Origin: Robertkochia marina
Lineage (GTDB): Bacteria > Bacteroidota > Bacteroidia > Flavobacteriales > Flavobacteriaceae
DNA length: 64,000 bases
Direction of reading: 5' to 3'
Assembly: GCF_004799345.1 (NCBI RefSeq)
Contig: NZ_SSMC01000003.1
Span: forward strand, 434,001 to 498,000
The notes below the pieces were generated by a model. The model had not been told where the DNA came from and searched no databases. It worked only from the letters and a program-made list of their open reading frames with translations. Positions 17,813 to 26,422 of this stretch are shown here, piece after piece; the first letter of the stretch is position 1; the number at the start of each line of letters is the position of its first letter. The translations under genes and the position numbers were made by a program.

Positions 17813-18598
17813 ATGAAAAATGAATTTTTATCCAAAGCAGGAGCCCTGTTATTTGCAGGTCTTCTAATGATCTCTTGTTCTGATAACGACGATCCGGCAA
17901 CCCGCGGACAACTGAGTATCAGTATCGATAATTCCCTGGTGGATGCCAGTGCTAAATCGGCCGTTGCCGCTAAGGATATTAATGCCGACCTCTCCCTTTC
18001 AGAGTTCTGGATCAATATCGAAGAGTTCGAGCTGGAGATCGAATATGAAGGGGAAGACTATGAAATGGAGACAGAGAGTGAAACCGAAGGAGAATATGAA
18101 GAAGAATGGGATGACGACGGCTTCTACGATTTTGAAGATGAGATCGAGCTGGAAGGTCCTTTTGAGGTAGATCTTTTAGCCGGTTCGGTAGAATTAATGA
18201 ATATCAGTGTTCCTGTAGGAGAGTTTGAAGAACTGGAATTCAAATTTGACAAAAGCATGAACCAGGAAAGTGAACTCTTCGGTAAGTCGATCCTGGTGAA
18301 AGGAAGCTATGCAGGTACCCCTTTTGTTTTCTGGCACGACTTTAACGAAGAGGTAGAGGTCGATTTTGAGGATGTTCAACAAAATATTGTCATTACTGAA
18401 GGTACTGAAAGTATTACGATCAACTTTGATATCACTGCGATCTTCAACCATGATTTCGGAGTAGACCTGTCTATGGCTACCGATGGGAATGGAGACGGTA
18501 CGATCGAGATCAGTCCGATGGATGAGGATGGAAACAACGGCCTTGCTGATACCATCAAGGAAGCCATCAAGAAGCACATCGAATTATTAGATGACTAA
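17813..18598 (+). CDS. Lipoprotein with long acidic loop, distant relative of the 10975 and 12008 lipoproteins
   Basis: 261 aa from ATG 17813 (MKNEFLSK); ATG 17804 is also possible. Lipobox LMISC, mature CSDNDD. A very acidic stretch (about residues 75-115, rich in E and D with several Y) is inserted in the middle. Around it the order of segments is like that of the two minus-strand lipoproteins: LSEFWINIEEFE, then VPVGEFEELEFKFD, then KGSYAGTPFVF, then a QNIVITEGTESITINFDI stretch. No firm family assignment. Probably the third member of one lipoprotein family at this locus; may bind cations. Confidence 0.75.
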   Translation: MKNEFLSKAGALLFAGLLMISCSDNDDPATRGQLSISIDNSLVDASAKSAVAAKDINADLSLSEFWINIEEFELEIEYEGEDYEMETESETEGEYEEEWDDDGFYDFEDEIELEGPFEVDLLAGSVELMNISVPVGEFEELEFKFDKSMNQESELFGKSILVKGSYAGTPFVFWHDFNEEVEVDFEDVQQNIVITEGTESITINFDITAIFNHDFGVDLSMATDGNGDGTIEISPMDEDGNNGLADTIKEAIKKHIELLDD

Positions 18599-18635
18599 CC
18601 CCAGTTTTTAACTAATTAACTTAAATACCTATACT

Positions 18636-19046
18636 ATGAAATTTGTTTTTAAAGCGTTTATGGTGCTCTTTATCAGTTTAGCAACCGTTAGTTGCAGCGA
18701 TGATGACGGGCCAACTGCAGAAGTTAATCTCACGGCGCAAAACACCGATTTTGACGGAGATGTTACCGGTACCGGAGGAAGCCTGAGCAACAGCTATACC
18801 TGGAGCAATCCGTTAACTACAGTAGATTATAATATGGATATCACTACCTCGAGCGGCGGATCATTTCAATTGATCCTGCAGGATGCTGAAGGAACTGTTG
18901 TTCTGGACCAGACGTTGGTTAAAGGACAAGGCGATGATTCTCGTTCGGGAGTATCACAGGCTGGTGTACCCGGCGATTGGACGGTACAGATCGTACTGTC
19001 TGATTTTAACGGCGACGGATCCTTTTCGATCTCTCCCGGCAACTAG
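18636..19046 (+). CDS. Small lipoprotein with beta-sandwich-like domain
   Basis: 136 aa; lipobox ATVSC, mature CSDDDG. The rest is one short domain rich in Ser/Thr/Gly with Asp-rich turns and the pattern GDWTVQIVLSDFNGDGSFSI, reminiscent of the bacterial pre-peptidase/P-domain type folds. Not assigned. 37 bp after the acidic lipoprotein gene, likely co-transcribed; terminator follows. Confidence 0.75.
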   Translation: MKFVFKAFMVLFISLATVSCSDDDGPTAEVNLTAQNTDFDGDVTGTGGSLSNSYTWSNPLTTVDYNMDITTSSGGSFQLILQDAEGTVVLDQTLVKGQGDDSRSGVSQAGVPGDWTVQIVLSDFNGDGSFSISPGN

Positions 19047-19072
19047 GGTAGCCGATTTTGATAGTTACTAGT

Positions 19073-19105
19073 AAGGGCTGTCCTGCAAAGGATGGCCCTT
19101 TTTTT
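19073..19105 (+). terminator. Rho-independent terminator
   Basis: aagggctgtcc - loop tgcaaa - ggatggccctt followed by a run of T, 26 bp after the lipoprotein stop codon. Confidence 0.85.
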
Positions 19106-19110
19106 AGTTA

Positions 19111-19138
19111 GCAGTTTGCGGTTTACAGTTTGCAGTTT
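19111..19138. repeat. Short tandem repeat, 7-bp period (GCAGTTT type)
   Basis: Four units: gcagttt-gcggttt-acagttt-gcagttt. The remainder of the 19047-19382 gap holds the terminator and no recognisable gene. Confidence 0.75.
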
Positions 19139-19382
19139 GAGCTTGCCTGATTAGGGTTGCCCTGTTTCTGGTCAAGAATTCATTCTACTTATGCCGGATA
19201 TCAATTCCATGGATAACTCTTCTTGTTAAGGAGTGAATCTGACTTTAAAATGAGATCAGCATCGTGTTAAATGATAAAATGATTATTCTTGTAATCTGTA
19301 TACCCTATCCATTGGCAAAGGCATGTATTGCCGATGTACACCATAGATGGTAAAACTTTTATACACGAGATAACATATTAGA

Positions 19383-19970
19383 ATGCGGGATTGCCATACG
19401 ACTATACATACTTTTCTTCTCAGGATGTTGCTGTTGCTCTTCATCCTGAATTTTAGTGGAGTGCAGGGGCAGGAATCCGTGCAGCCCACTCCTGAAGCAG
19501 GCACCGTGGAGATTATTGGTGACGTGATCAAGTTTACCATGCCTGCAGCTACCCTGGGCACAAGTCTGCTCATTGGAGATAAAAAGGGCGCCTGGCAATT
19601 TTCTAAGGGGATCGTGCTTACCGCAGCGGTTACCTATGGCTTAAAATACGCCATAGACAAGGAGCGTCCTGATATGAGTAATAACGACGCCTTCCCATCA
19701 GGCCACACCTCTGTGGTATTTCATAGTGCGGGGTATGTACACAGGCGTTACGGTTTTAAATACAGCATTCCATCTTACTTATTGGCGGGATTTACCGCTG
19801 CCAGTAGAATTGATGCAGATAAACATGACCTTATAGATGTGACCGTAGGAGCGGCCATTGGGTTGTGCAGCAACCTGCTCTTTACCACCGAATACCAGCA
19901 GGAACATATGCAGCTTAGCTTTAACAGCGGCGATGGCAGCTACCTTCTGGGGTTTACCTATAAATTTTAA
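19383..19970 (+). CDS. PAP2-family phosphatase (phosphatidic acid phosphatase-like), secreted
   Basis: 195 aa with an N-terminal hydrophobic segment and likely cleavage at VQG-Q. The three phosphatase signature motifs are present: KYAIDKERP (motif 1, KX6RP), PSGHT (motif 2) and SRIDADKHDLIDV (motif 3, SRX5HX3D). Removes phosphate from a lipid or polyprenyl phosphate at the envelope; exact substrate unknown. An in-frame ATG at 19425 (MLLLLFIL) is an equally plausible start for the signal peptide. Confidence 0.88.
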   Translation: MRDCHTTIHTFLLRMLLLLFILNFSGVQGQESVQPTPEAGTVEIIGDVIKFTMPAATLGTSLLIGDKKGAWQFSKGIVLTAAVTYGLKYAIDKERPDMSNNDAFPSGHTSVVFHSAGYVHRRYGFKYSIPSYLLAGFTAASRIDADKHDLIDVTVGAAIGLCSNLLFTTEYQQEHMQLSFNSGDGSYLLGFTYKF

Positions 19971-20023
19971 CGCGGGCTAAGGGGTCTTTTGTTCAGGTTT
20001 GTTCACTTTGTTGCCTATAGTCA

Positions 20024-20072
20024 GTAACACGTAACACGTAACTTGTCACTTGTCACTTATTACTTGTCACCT
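20024..20072. repeat. Tandem repeat, 7-bp period (GTAACAC / GTCACTT)
   Basis: Seven units: gtaacac twice, gtaactt, gtcactt twice, attactt, gtcacct. Followed by ggattacctccccttc, a degenerate version of the module found at 20545 and in the 158-bp repeats at 25.7-26.2 kb. A further four units (gttacct-gttactt-gtcacct-gttacgc) lie at 20517-20544. Confidence 0.8.
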
Positions 20073-20142
20073 CCGGATTACCTCCCCTTCCTTTGTCGGG
20101 GTCAGTGATCTTTGAAGGGGAAGCCTCTGGAAAAACTCTTTC

Positions 20143-20683
20143 TTAAACTTTCTTGTGATATCTCGACATCCCCACATCCCTACATCCCCCTCTGGATTAT
20201 TCGCTGCGTTCATGATCCAGATAGGGGAGTGTAATACGGCTGATTTTGAAAATGATTATACCCCCTCCTTGCTGAGGAGGGGTGGCCTACGGCCGGGGTG
20301 GTTATTGCTCAGGAAAAGCCCTTTTTAAACTTTCTTGTGATATCTCGACATCCCACATCCCCACATCCCCCTCCGGATTATTCGCTGCGCTCATGATCCA
20401 GATAGGGGAGTGTAATACGGCTGATTTTGAAAATGATTATATCCCCTCCTTGCTGAGGAGGGGTGGCCTACGGCCGGGGTGGTTATTGCTCAGGAAAAGC
20501 CAACCCGCATGATCGTGTTACCTGTTACTTGTCACCTGTTACGCAAGGATTACGTCCCTTCCTGCGTCAGGGCCGTGATCCAGATAGGGGAGTGTAATAC
20601 GGCTGATTTTGAAAATGATTATATCCCCTCCTTGCTGAGGAGGGGTGGCCTACGGCCGGGGTGGTTATTGCTCAGGAAAAGCC
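20143..20683. repeat. Tandem ~181-bp repeat, two full copies plus a third partial copy
   Basis: Copies start near 20143 and 20325; a partial third covers 20577-20683. The shared core runs from gatccagataggggagtg to gctcaggaaaagcc and starts at 20214, 20395 and 20577. Each core holds two small inverted repeats, cccctcc/ggagggg and ggcc/ggcc. The third copy has lost the 5' part, replaced by 7-bp repeats. ORFs across it are by-products of the repeats. The 19971-20762 gap holds only these repeats. Confidence 0.88.
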
Positions 20684-20762
20684 AACCCGCACGATTGTGC
20701 GGGTTTAGCTTTTTTTATACCCAAGTCGCTTAAGAAAGCTGGCTTTCTACGCTTTTGGGCAT

Positions 20763-20795
20763 AAAAAAAGCCAAGCAATTCCTTGCTTGGCTTTT
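20763..20795 (-). terminator. Terminator of tRNA-Pro(GGG)
   Basis: aaaagccaagcaa - loop ttcc - ttgcttggctttt, two bases from the encoded CCA of the tRNA; on the minus strand it ends in a T-run. Confidence 0.88.
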
Positions 20796-20797
20796 CC

Positions 20798-20874
20798 TGG
20801 TCGGGATGACTGGATTCGAACCAGCGACCACACGCACCCCATGCGTGTACGCTACCAGACTGCGCCACATCCCG
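20798..20874 (-). tRNA. tRNA-Pro, anticodon GGG
   Basis: Minus-strand cloverleaf: acceptor stem CGGGATG/CATCCCG, D arm, anticodon stem CACGC/GCGTG with loop ATGGGGT (anticodon GGG), T arm GCTGGTTCGAATCCAGT, discriminator A at 20801 and an encoded CCA (20800-20798). Confidence 0.95.
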
Positions 20875-21130
20875 AAAAACAGCCGAGGCTGTTTCATGTA
20901 AAATCATTAAACCTAAACTTTCCGGTTTGAACTTAACTTAAACTTAAACCGAAAACCACCCGGCAGTTTGCTCAAAAGTGGATTGCAAAAATAAACGTTT
21001 ATTGAATATTAACAATAAGTTTTTATCAGATTTTACCCCTCTCTTTGCCTGGAGTATATCAATGGGCTGGAAGCCAATTATTAAGGCCCATCCCTCTGCG
21101 AAACAACGCTGAAAGTGATAGCGGCCAAAA

Positions 21131-21167
21131 ATCCCCGAAGCTCCTGTATCAGGAAGACTTCGGGGAT
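21131..21167 (-). terminator. Terminator after FadL-type gene
   Basis: Long hairpin with outer stem atccccgaag / cttcggggat and inner cct/agg pairing, 27 bp after the stop codon of the FadL-like gene. The rest of 20875-21193 shows no gene. Confidence 0.75.
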
Positions 21168-21193
21168 CTTACCAAATAGATAGAAAATTTATT

Positions 21194-22504
21194 TTAATTG
21201 AAACGGTAGCTTACACCTACCTGTATCATAGAGGTTGTCATATCGTAAGAAACTTCACTTCCGGGGAATGCTCCAAGCGGATTCTCCGGAGAGATTAACA
21301 TGGGGTTTAAAACAGGTCCTGAAGTCGCCCCATCACTGTCGCCGTAATGATAAACAGCATCAAGTACGAATCGGTCGCTGAATTCATAGCTTAAACCGAA
21401 CTGGTAGGCGTTTTTAATAATCGCAGTAGCCGGAATATTAAAGAAGGCCAATTCTGAGCTGATCGGATTGGAAGAGTAGGTGTATCCTACCCGTAATGGT
21501 AATCGGTTAATACCTTTGAACTGAATCCCGGCCGAAAGGATATTGATATTATCCCATCCAAAACCTTGAACTGAAGCAGCGGGTGTCCATCCTGAAGCGT
21601 CAAAGCCGGCCGTGTTTTCATAATCAACAAAACGGTAATCTAAGGCCAGGTCGATATTACCCAGAGAGTACCCTAATCCGAAAGATAGGATGGCGGGATA
21701 GTTGATCTTAAATTCATTCTCCTGGACAGAACCGTCAGGATAGGTATTGTCGAGCCCGAATTCACTAAAACTTTGGGTGGTTTTGTAAGAAACCCCCGCT
21801 TTTAAGCCAAAAGGACTATTGTAAAAGGCAGATACCTGGCCTCCGAACCCAAAGGCAGATGCTGCATCAGTACTTGGGTATCCTGACTGATTTGGACTTG
21901 CTGTGGGGTTTGGAATAAGCTCCAGGCCTGCGTAATTCAGGTTGGGCTGGATACCAATTGACAGGTGTTCTGTAAGCTGGTAAGCCCAGGTAAAACTAAC
22001 CTGGAATAACAGGTAATCAGATTCTATTCTTCCAAAACCTCCAAATTCCTGTGGAGCATTGATGGGGTTGGTCATGCTTTCAGGGAAGGTAACCCCAAAA
22101 CCACTGATCCCAAAGGCAGAGACACCAAATTTGGACCTGCTTTCGTCATCTCCCCAAACAAAAGCCAGGGCAGGCATGGGAGAGATACCACGATCATCTT
22201 CGGTTACGCCACTGATGACATTTCCGGTGGGTTGCCCTGTGGACATGTCAAATTCTGGAACGGAAGAGCGTAATTCAGGAGATGAAAAGAACATGCCGAT
22301 ATCGAATTTGAATTCTGAACCTTCAAAATTCGTAATGGCAGCAGGATTCCAGTGCAGTGCCCCTGAAATATCAATAGGTTGCCCGGTGGCGGCACCTCCC
22401 ATCGACATGTTTTTGGCACCGACGCCTTGCATAATGTGTCCTGCCTGTGCATATAATCCAACAGAAAATAAGACACTCAATACACTCAATAATAATTTTT
22501 TCAT
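21194..22504 (-). CDS. FadL/OmpP1/TodX-family outer-membrane transport protein
   Basis: 436 aa. Signal peptide (cleavage near LYA-Q), then the family's N-terminal motif GAKNMSMGGA (residues ~29-38) and ALHWNPAAI, the FadL hatch/N-terminal plug signature, followed by a long amphipathic beta-barrel ending SYRFN. FadL-type proteins let long-chain fatty acids or other hydrophobic molecules across the outer membrane. Stand-alone gene with its own terminator. Confidence 0.9.
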   Translation of the reverse strand: MKKLLLSVLSVLFSVGLYAQAGHIMQGVGAKNMSMGGAATGQPIDISGALHWNPAAITNFEGSEFKFDIGMFFSSPELRSSVPEFDMSTGQPTGNVISGVTEDDRGISPMPALAFVWGDDESRSKFGVSAFGISGFGVTFPESMTNPINAPQEFGGFGRIESDYLLFQVSFTWAYQLTEHLSIGIQPNLNYAGLELIPNPTASPNQSGYPSTDAASAFGFGGQVSAFYNSPFGLKAGVSYKTTQSFSEFGLDNTYPDGSVQENEFKINYPAILSFGLGYSLGNIDLALDYRFVDYENTAGFDASGWTPAASVQGFGWDNINILSAGIQFKGINRLPLRVGYTYSSNPISSELAFFNIPATAIIKNAYQFGLSYEFSDRFVLDAVYHYGDSDGATSGPVLNPMLISPENPLGAFPGSEVSYDMTTSMIQVGVSYRFN

Positions 22505-22649
22505 AGTGTTGTGAATTTTAGAAATGCATTATTAGGTTTTATTGGGTCTGGTTGGATTATAGAATAAATTTACACCAGAGTTCTTTTAGTATACATGACT
22601 TTTGTCATAGACAAAAGGTGAGAAGAGGGATTTCTGAGGAAGGGGGGAG

Positions 22650-25280
22650 TTAATTTTTGATCACTTTTTTGTAAAAGGTGCCTTCGGGAGTAATTACCTC
22701 AAAAAGGTAAGTACCTTGTTGCAGGAATGAAAGGTCCAGTCGCGGGTCATAGGTTTGAAGTAATTGAGCACCCTTCATGTCAAAAACCGTGGTGCGTACT
22801 ACATTCTTGTTAAATCGCACAATATCAGTCACAGGATTGGGATAGATAAAAAAGATATCATCATTGGGTACTCCTTCCGAAATGGTCAAAGGAAAATTAA
22901 GGGTTGTCGAATTTCCTGAGGCATCGGTGAGGGTGATACGAAGGTCATAAACCCCGGCTCCCAGAAGACTCTCTGCATTGGGCGATTGAGTTATAATGAT
23001 CTCTTCCTCAGGTGTGCAATTATCTCTGATATCGATAAGCCTTCTCATTTCCGGCATTTCCAGTTTTTCAAGCTCGGCAACATATAGCTGAAGCGGCAGG
23101 TCTTCAGGAAGCGTTTGTAGCTTCGGAGGGCTGAGGTCAACCACTTCAATATTGGCAGTACAGGTGGCTGTATTACCGTAAGCGTCAATGGCAGTTACCT
23201 GAACCGGGTTAACTCCAATGGATTCACAAGAAAAGGTAGCAGCATCAAATACCACTTCAAATTCACTGGGATCGGTAATATTTGCTGTCAGGAACTCTTC
23301 TGTAAGCTCTGCCCGGCCGTTCTCATCAAGTTCAAGAAACATTTCATTACAGGCGATCTCGGGAGCACGGGTGTCGATCACCGTAACCAATCTGCTTGTC
23401 TCGGCAAAGTTTCCGTAAACATCAGTGGAGGTGTAGATCACCTCGTATTCTCCTACCTGTTTTTTCAACCCTTCTGTGATTACTACCACCTCAGAACCAT
23501 CATCGGTAATGGCGCCCGGATCTTCGAAATCGAATCCTGCTTCCAGGGTAAAGGGATTATCACCTAACAAGGTGATCTCAGGAGGTATCTGATCATCCAG
23601 CTCAAAGGCTCCTAGATCCCGCTCAGGTCCCAGCAAGGCTTCTGTGCCAAAGAAATCCACCAGGCTGTTATTGTCGCCTAACGGGGTAGCAATATTCAAA
23701 GCCGGAGAGCGATGCCCCAACTGATAGGCCGGTAGCGAGCTTAGTTCATTACCAAAACCAATGGTACCGCCACCTCCCGGATTTTCCATCAAAGGATCTT
23801 CATTTAAACCTACCGGTTGCCCGTTTATGGTTTCATTACCTGATTCCCTGAAAGATTCGAGACTGTTGTAATTACGGCCTTGAAAGATCCATTTTGGAGT
23901 GCCTTCGGTGTAATAGAGGTTGTTTACGAAGCTCACCTCCTTACCTTCAGGGATATTGGTAAAACTAACATTGCCCGTGGTGTAGAATATATTGTTGGCG
24001 ATCACAATGTCGGGCCCAAGCTCAAATCCGTCAAGAGCGCCCGCCGCAGTTAGATTTTCATTATCCGCGGAGGGACTCACAAAGACCGTGTTGTGATAGA
24101 TTCTTACCTTCTCAGGTGCGAAGTTGGGGTTGACATTAAAAAGGTAAATGCCACCTCCATTGGTTCTTCCGTCATTTTCACTGATGTTGTACCTCACGGT
24201 GATGTCAAACATACGACGGGAGTCAATGAACTGCCCCACAAGGAAACCCGGACCGTCATTGTCATGAGAGTAATTGTATTGCATCAGGCCATTGGTAACC
24301 CCACCATCCATATCAAAGCCTCCTCCGTCACATCCGGTTCCTGAACTGATGTTGTAGGCCTCGCAGTGTTGGATGGTTACATTGTCTGATTCGAAGAACC
24401 AGATTCCCACAGGGCCCCCACATTGGGTGTTCTGCTCTCCACAGTCGTGAACCACGCAATTCTCTACGAGCGAATTCCGGGTGTCTGACAATACGATACC
24501 GCTGCCGGAGTGTTTATCCTTGTCGTAACCGGTAATGTTGAATACCTCGGCTCTACGCACCACGATATTATCATGAGCATACCCGGTTTTAGTATTGGAA
24601 AATTCTCCCACTGCAAAAATACCGGCATCCTTGCAGTTATATATGGTAACATCTTCAATGAGTACATCGCGGAATCCGGAATTTCCCGACAGACCACTAA
24701 TGAGGATTCCACGCTGGCCGAAATCGCTGATCTCCAGTTCCCGCAATTCAAATCCCGTAAATTTAAAATCGCTGTCAAGCGCATTCAGAAGGTAGATGCC
24801 GCTTTGGCTGTTGGTCTCCATGCCACTGCCAATGATCTTCAGTCGGGTCACAGAGATACCCTCGGTTTCATTGATAACCAGGCCGTATCCGTTGCCTCCG
24901 TTAAGGGTGGCCATACCTGAACCGTAGGATGATATTGCCAGGAAGTTCAAAGGATCATTACCGTCAAGCTCATCCAGGATCACTGACCCCCGAAATTCAT
25001 CACCGCCTTTAAAAAGTACACTGTCGCCGGGACTTAAATTTACTTCGTTGAGCTTTTCAATGGATTTCCAGGCGGTGGCCGGAGAGCGCCCGTCAGAATT
25101 GTCATCCCCTTCGGCAGCCAAATAATACGTAACATTCTGCGCATAAAGGGTCAGTACAGAACAAAGGCTGAGACACAGGAATAAAAGTCCGGCCTTGGTG
25201 GGCCGGAAGCATGATTTGACAGATGAATAAACTAAGAATCCTTCCTCGCTTTTGTGCATTTTCATAGTCTTAGGTGGCAT
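22650..25280 (-). CDS. Large secreted parallel beta-helix protein with Ig-like domains and T9SS type A sorting tail
   Basis: 876 aa. Signal sequence (cleavage near LYA-Q, residue ~48; an internal Met at residue 6 or 8 may be the true start). Residues ~50-480 form a right-handed parallel beta-helix of the pectate-lyase/polysaccharide-lyase type (repeated I-x-N, V-x-N-x turns such as SLVENCVVHDCG and VTIQHCEAYN). Residues ~560-640 are a DUF5011-type Ig domain (PPEITLLGDNPFTLEAGFDF), followed by two HYR-like modules. The C-terminus (FFIYPNPVTDIVRF ... YLFEVITPEGTFYKKV) is a type A T9SS sorting domain. Cell-surface or secreted; likely polysaccharide-binding or -degrading, but no catalytic residues could be assigned. 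Confidence 0.88.
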   Translation of the reverse strand: MPPKTMKMHKSEEGFLVYSSVKSCFRPTKAGLLFLCLSLCSVLTLYAQNVTYYLAAEGDDNSDGRSPATAWKSIEKLNEVNLSPGDSVLFKGGDEFRGSVILDELDGNDPLNFLAISSYGSGMATLNGGNGYGLVINETEGISVTRLKIIGSGMETNSQSGIYLLNALDSDFKFTGFELRELEISDFGQRGILISGLSGNSGFRDVLIEDVTIYNCKDAGIFAVGEFSNTKTGYAHDNIVVRRAEVFNITGYDKDKHSGSGIVLSDTRNSLVENCVVHDCGEQNTQCGGPVGIWFFESDNVTIQHCEAYNISSGTGCDGGGFDMDGGVTNGLMQYNYSHDNDGPGFLVGQFIDSRRMFDITVRYNISENDGRTNGGGIYLFNVNPNFAPEKVRIYHNTVFVSPSADNENLTAAGALDGFELGPDIVIANNIFYTTGNVSFTNIPEGKEVSFVNNLYYTEGTPKWIFQGRNYNSLESFRESGNETINGQPVGLNEDPLMENPGGGGTIGFGNELSSLPAYQLGHRSPALNIATPLGDNNSLVDFFGTEALLGPERDLGAFELDDQIPPEITLLGDNPFTLEAGFDFEDPGAITDDGSEVVVITEGLKKQVGEYEVIYTSTDVYGNFAETSRLVTVIDTRAPEIACNEMFLELDENGRAELTEEFLTANITDPSEFEVVFDAATFSCESIGVNPVQVTAIDAYGNTATCTANIEVVDLSPPKLQTLPEDLPLQLYVAELEKLEMPEMRRLIDIRDNCTPEEEIIITQSPNAESLLGAGVYDLRITLTDASGNSTTLNFPLTISEGVPNDDIFFIYPNPVTDIVRFNKNVVRTTVFDMKGAQLLQTYDPRLDLSFLQQGTYLFEVITPEGTFYKKVIKN

Positions 25281-25701
25281 AAGTATAAATCCAACAGTGT
25301 GGGAGGGAAGGGCTGATTACGATTCTAAAGTACACATTTTCAGCCTAATAGATGTTTTTAAGGGCGATAATTGACCTTATTTTTAGTCGAAATATACGGG
25401 TGATTATTTTTCATTATTTACCTGTATTCCTTGCCTTTCAAATCGATAAGAAATACCCTGAAAAATGATTACTATTTCTTGTTAATGGGAATTATGGCAG
25501 TAAGGAAGTACTTAGTGAGGACCGGGAGATCGAACTCTGGGGAGATGACGGTGTCCAGGTAACCTTTGAGGTCGCCTTTTTGATGATCATGGAGAAGGGG
25601 CTTAATTCGATTGTTTCTTTTTTTTTGGGATTTGGGGCTTGAATATTTGGTTATTCCAAAGGACGGAAGGGATATTCCTGGCAAAAAGTCCAACCACGTC
25701 T

Positions 25702-25729
25702 TCACCTGTCACTTGTCACCTGTTACTTC
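25702..25729. repeat. Short tandem repeat, 7-bp period (TCACCTG type)
   Basis: Units tcacctg-tcacttg-tcacctg-ttacttc, running straight into the first 158-bp repeat. The same order (7-bp repeat, then ggatt.acgtccctt) is seen at 20517-20580. The 25281-25701 stretch is AT-rich upstream sequence of the beta-helix gene with no supportable gene. Confidence 0.75.
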
Positions 25730-26203
25730 AGGATTCACGTCCCTTCCTCCGTCAGGGTCGTGATCCTTTAGGGGGTGATTCAAAAAAGCCGAACCCACGC
25801 TGTCGCGCGGCCTGCTTTTTTATTCTCACTTCGGCCTGAAAGCAAGCCTGTCTGAGGGCAGTCAGGCTTTTGTCGCTTTTCAGAAACAGGATTCACGTCC
25901 CTTCCTTCGTCAGGACCGTGATCCTGTAGGAGTTGTTGCAAAAAAGCCGAACCCACGCTGTCGCGCGGCCTGCTTTTTTATTCTCACTTCGGCCTGAAAG
26001 CAAGCCTGTCTGAGGGCAGTCAGGCTTTTGTCGCTTTTCAGAAACAGGATTCACGTCCCTTCCTTCGTCAGGACCGTGATCCTGTAGAGGGTCGTTGCAA
26101 AAAAGCCGAACCCACGCTGTCGCGCGGCCTGCTTTTTTATTCTCACTTCGGCCTGAAAGCAAGCCTGTCTGTCGACAGTCAGGCTTTCGCCTCGTTCAAA
26201 TAA
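25730..26203. repeat. Three tandem copies of a 158-bp repeat
   Basis: Copies begin at 25730, 25888 and 26046 (aggattcacgtcccttcc). Copies 1-2 differ at a few bases and copy 3 diverges only near its 3' end (gtctgtcgacagtc instead of gtctgagggcagtc). Each copy includes aaaaaagccgaaccc ... gcctgctttttta, itself like a decayed terminator. No gene is present. Confidence 0.92.
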
Positions 26204-26236
26204 AAAAGCCGAACAACTTCTGTTGTTCGGCTTTTT
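26203..26236 (-). terminator. Strong terminator next to attL; probably the original tRNA-Pro(TGG) terminator
   Basis: aaaaaagccgaacaa - loop - ttgttcggctttttt, immediately abutting the 16-bp sequence that matches the tRNA-Pro(TGG) 3' end. The other tRNA-Pro (20798-20874) has the same order of tRNA 3' end then hairpin, which suggests this hairpin used to follow the TGG tRNA before the island inserted. Confidence 0.85.
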
Positions 26237-26252
26237 TGTCGGGGTGGCAGGA
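26237..26252. other. attL of the tRNA-Pro island
   Basis: 16 bases identical to 35171-35186, which is the 3' end of tRNA-Pro(TGG) plus two bases. Confidence 0.85.
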
Positions 26253-26281
26253 AGCTTGTCCTGTCAACACCAACCCTTATG

Positions 26282-26298
26282 AATACTGAATATTCTTA
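26282..26298. repeat. Left terminal inverted repeat of the island (partner 35131-35147)
   Basis: aatactgaatattctta; the reverse complement of 35131-35147 (taggaatattcagtatt) matches it at 16 of 17 bases. Position 30 bp inside attL, with the partner 24 bp inside attR, as expected for recombinase arm sites. Confidence 0.8.
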
Positions 26299-26422
26299 GG
26301 TTTTCAACTCCCGGTTAACCGTATGGGTAACCTTGAAATTCATTAAACATGATTTTCCTACTCTTTTATGGATTTTCGGGTTCTCCAATAATTTATCGAT
26401 TAAACAATTCTTATATTACCGG

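Noticed and set aside
20143-20683. Insertion sequence remnants
   Set aside because: No transposase frame, no terminal inverted repeats, no target-site duplication.
20282-20733. Two similar plus-strand small frames sharing a RPGWLLLRKS-type stretch
   Set aside because: They arise only because the 181-bp repeat is open in one frame; they differ at their ends with the repeat copies and have no start signals.
25472-25705. 77-codon minus-strand frame
   Set aside because: No family similarity, partly built from the repeat-rich region, no promoter or start support.
25893-26162. Small minus-strand frame across the 158-bp repeats
   Set aside because: Its internal repeat simply reflects the DNA triplicate; no sign of a real gene.
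20143-26203. CRISPR array
   Set aside because: Only three copies per array, units of 158 and 181 bp, no short repeats with unique spacers, no cas genes.
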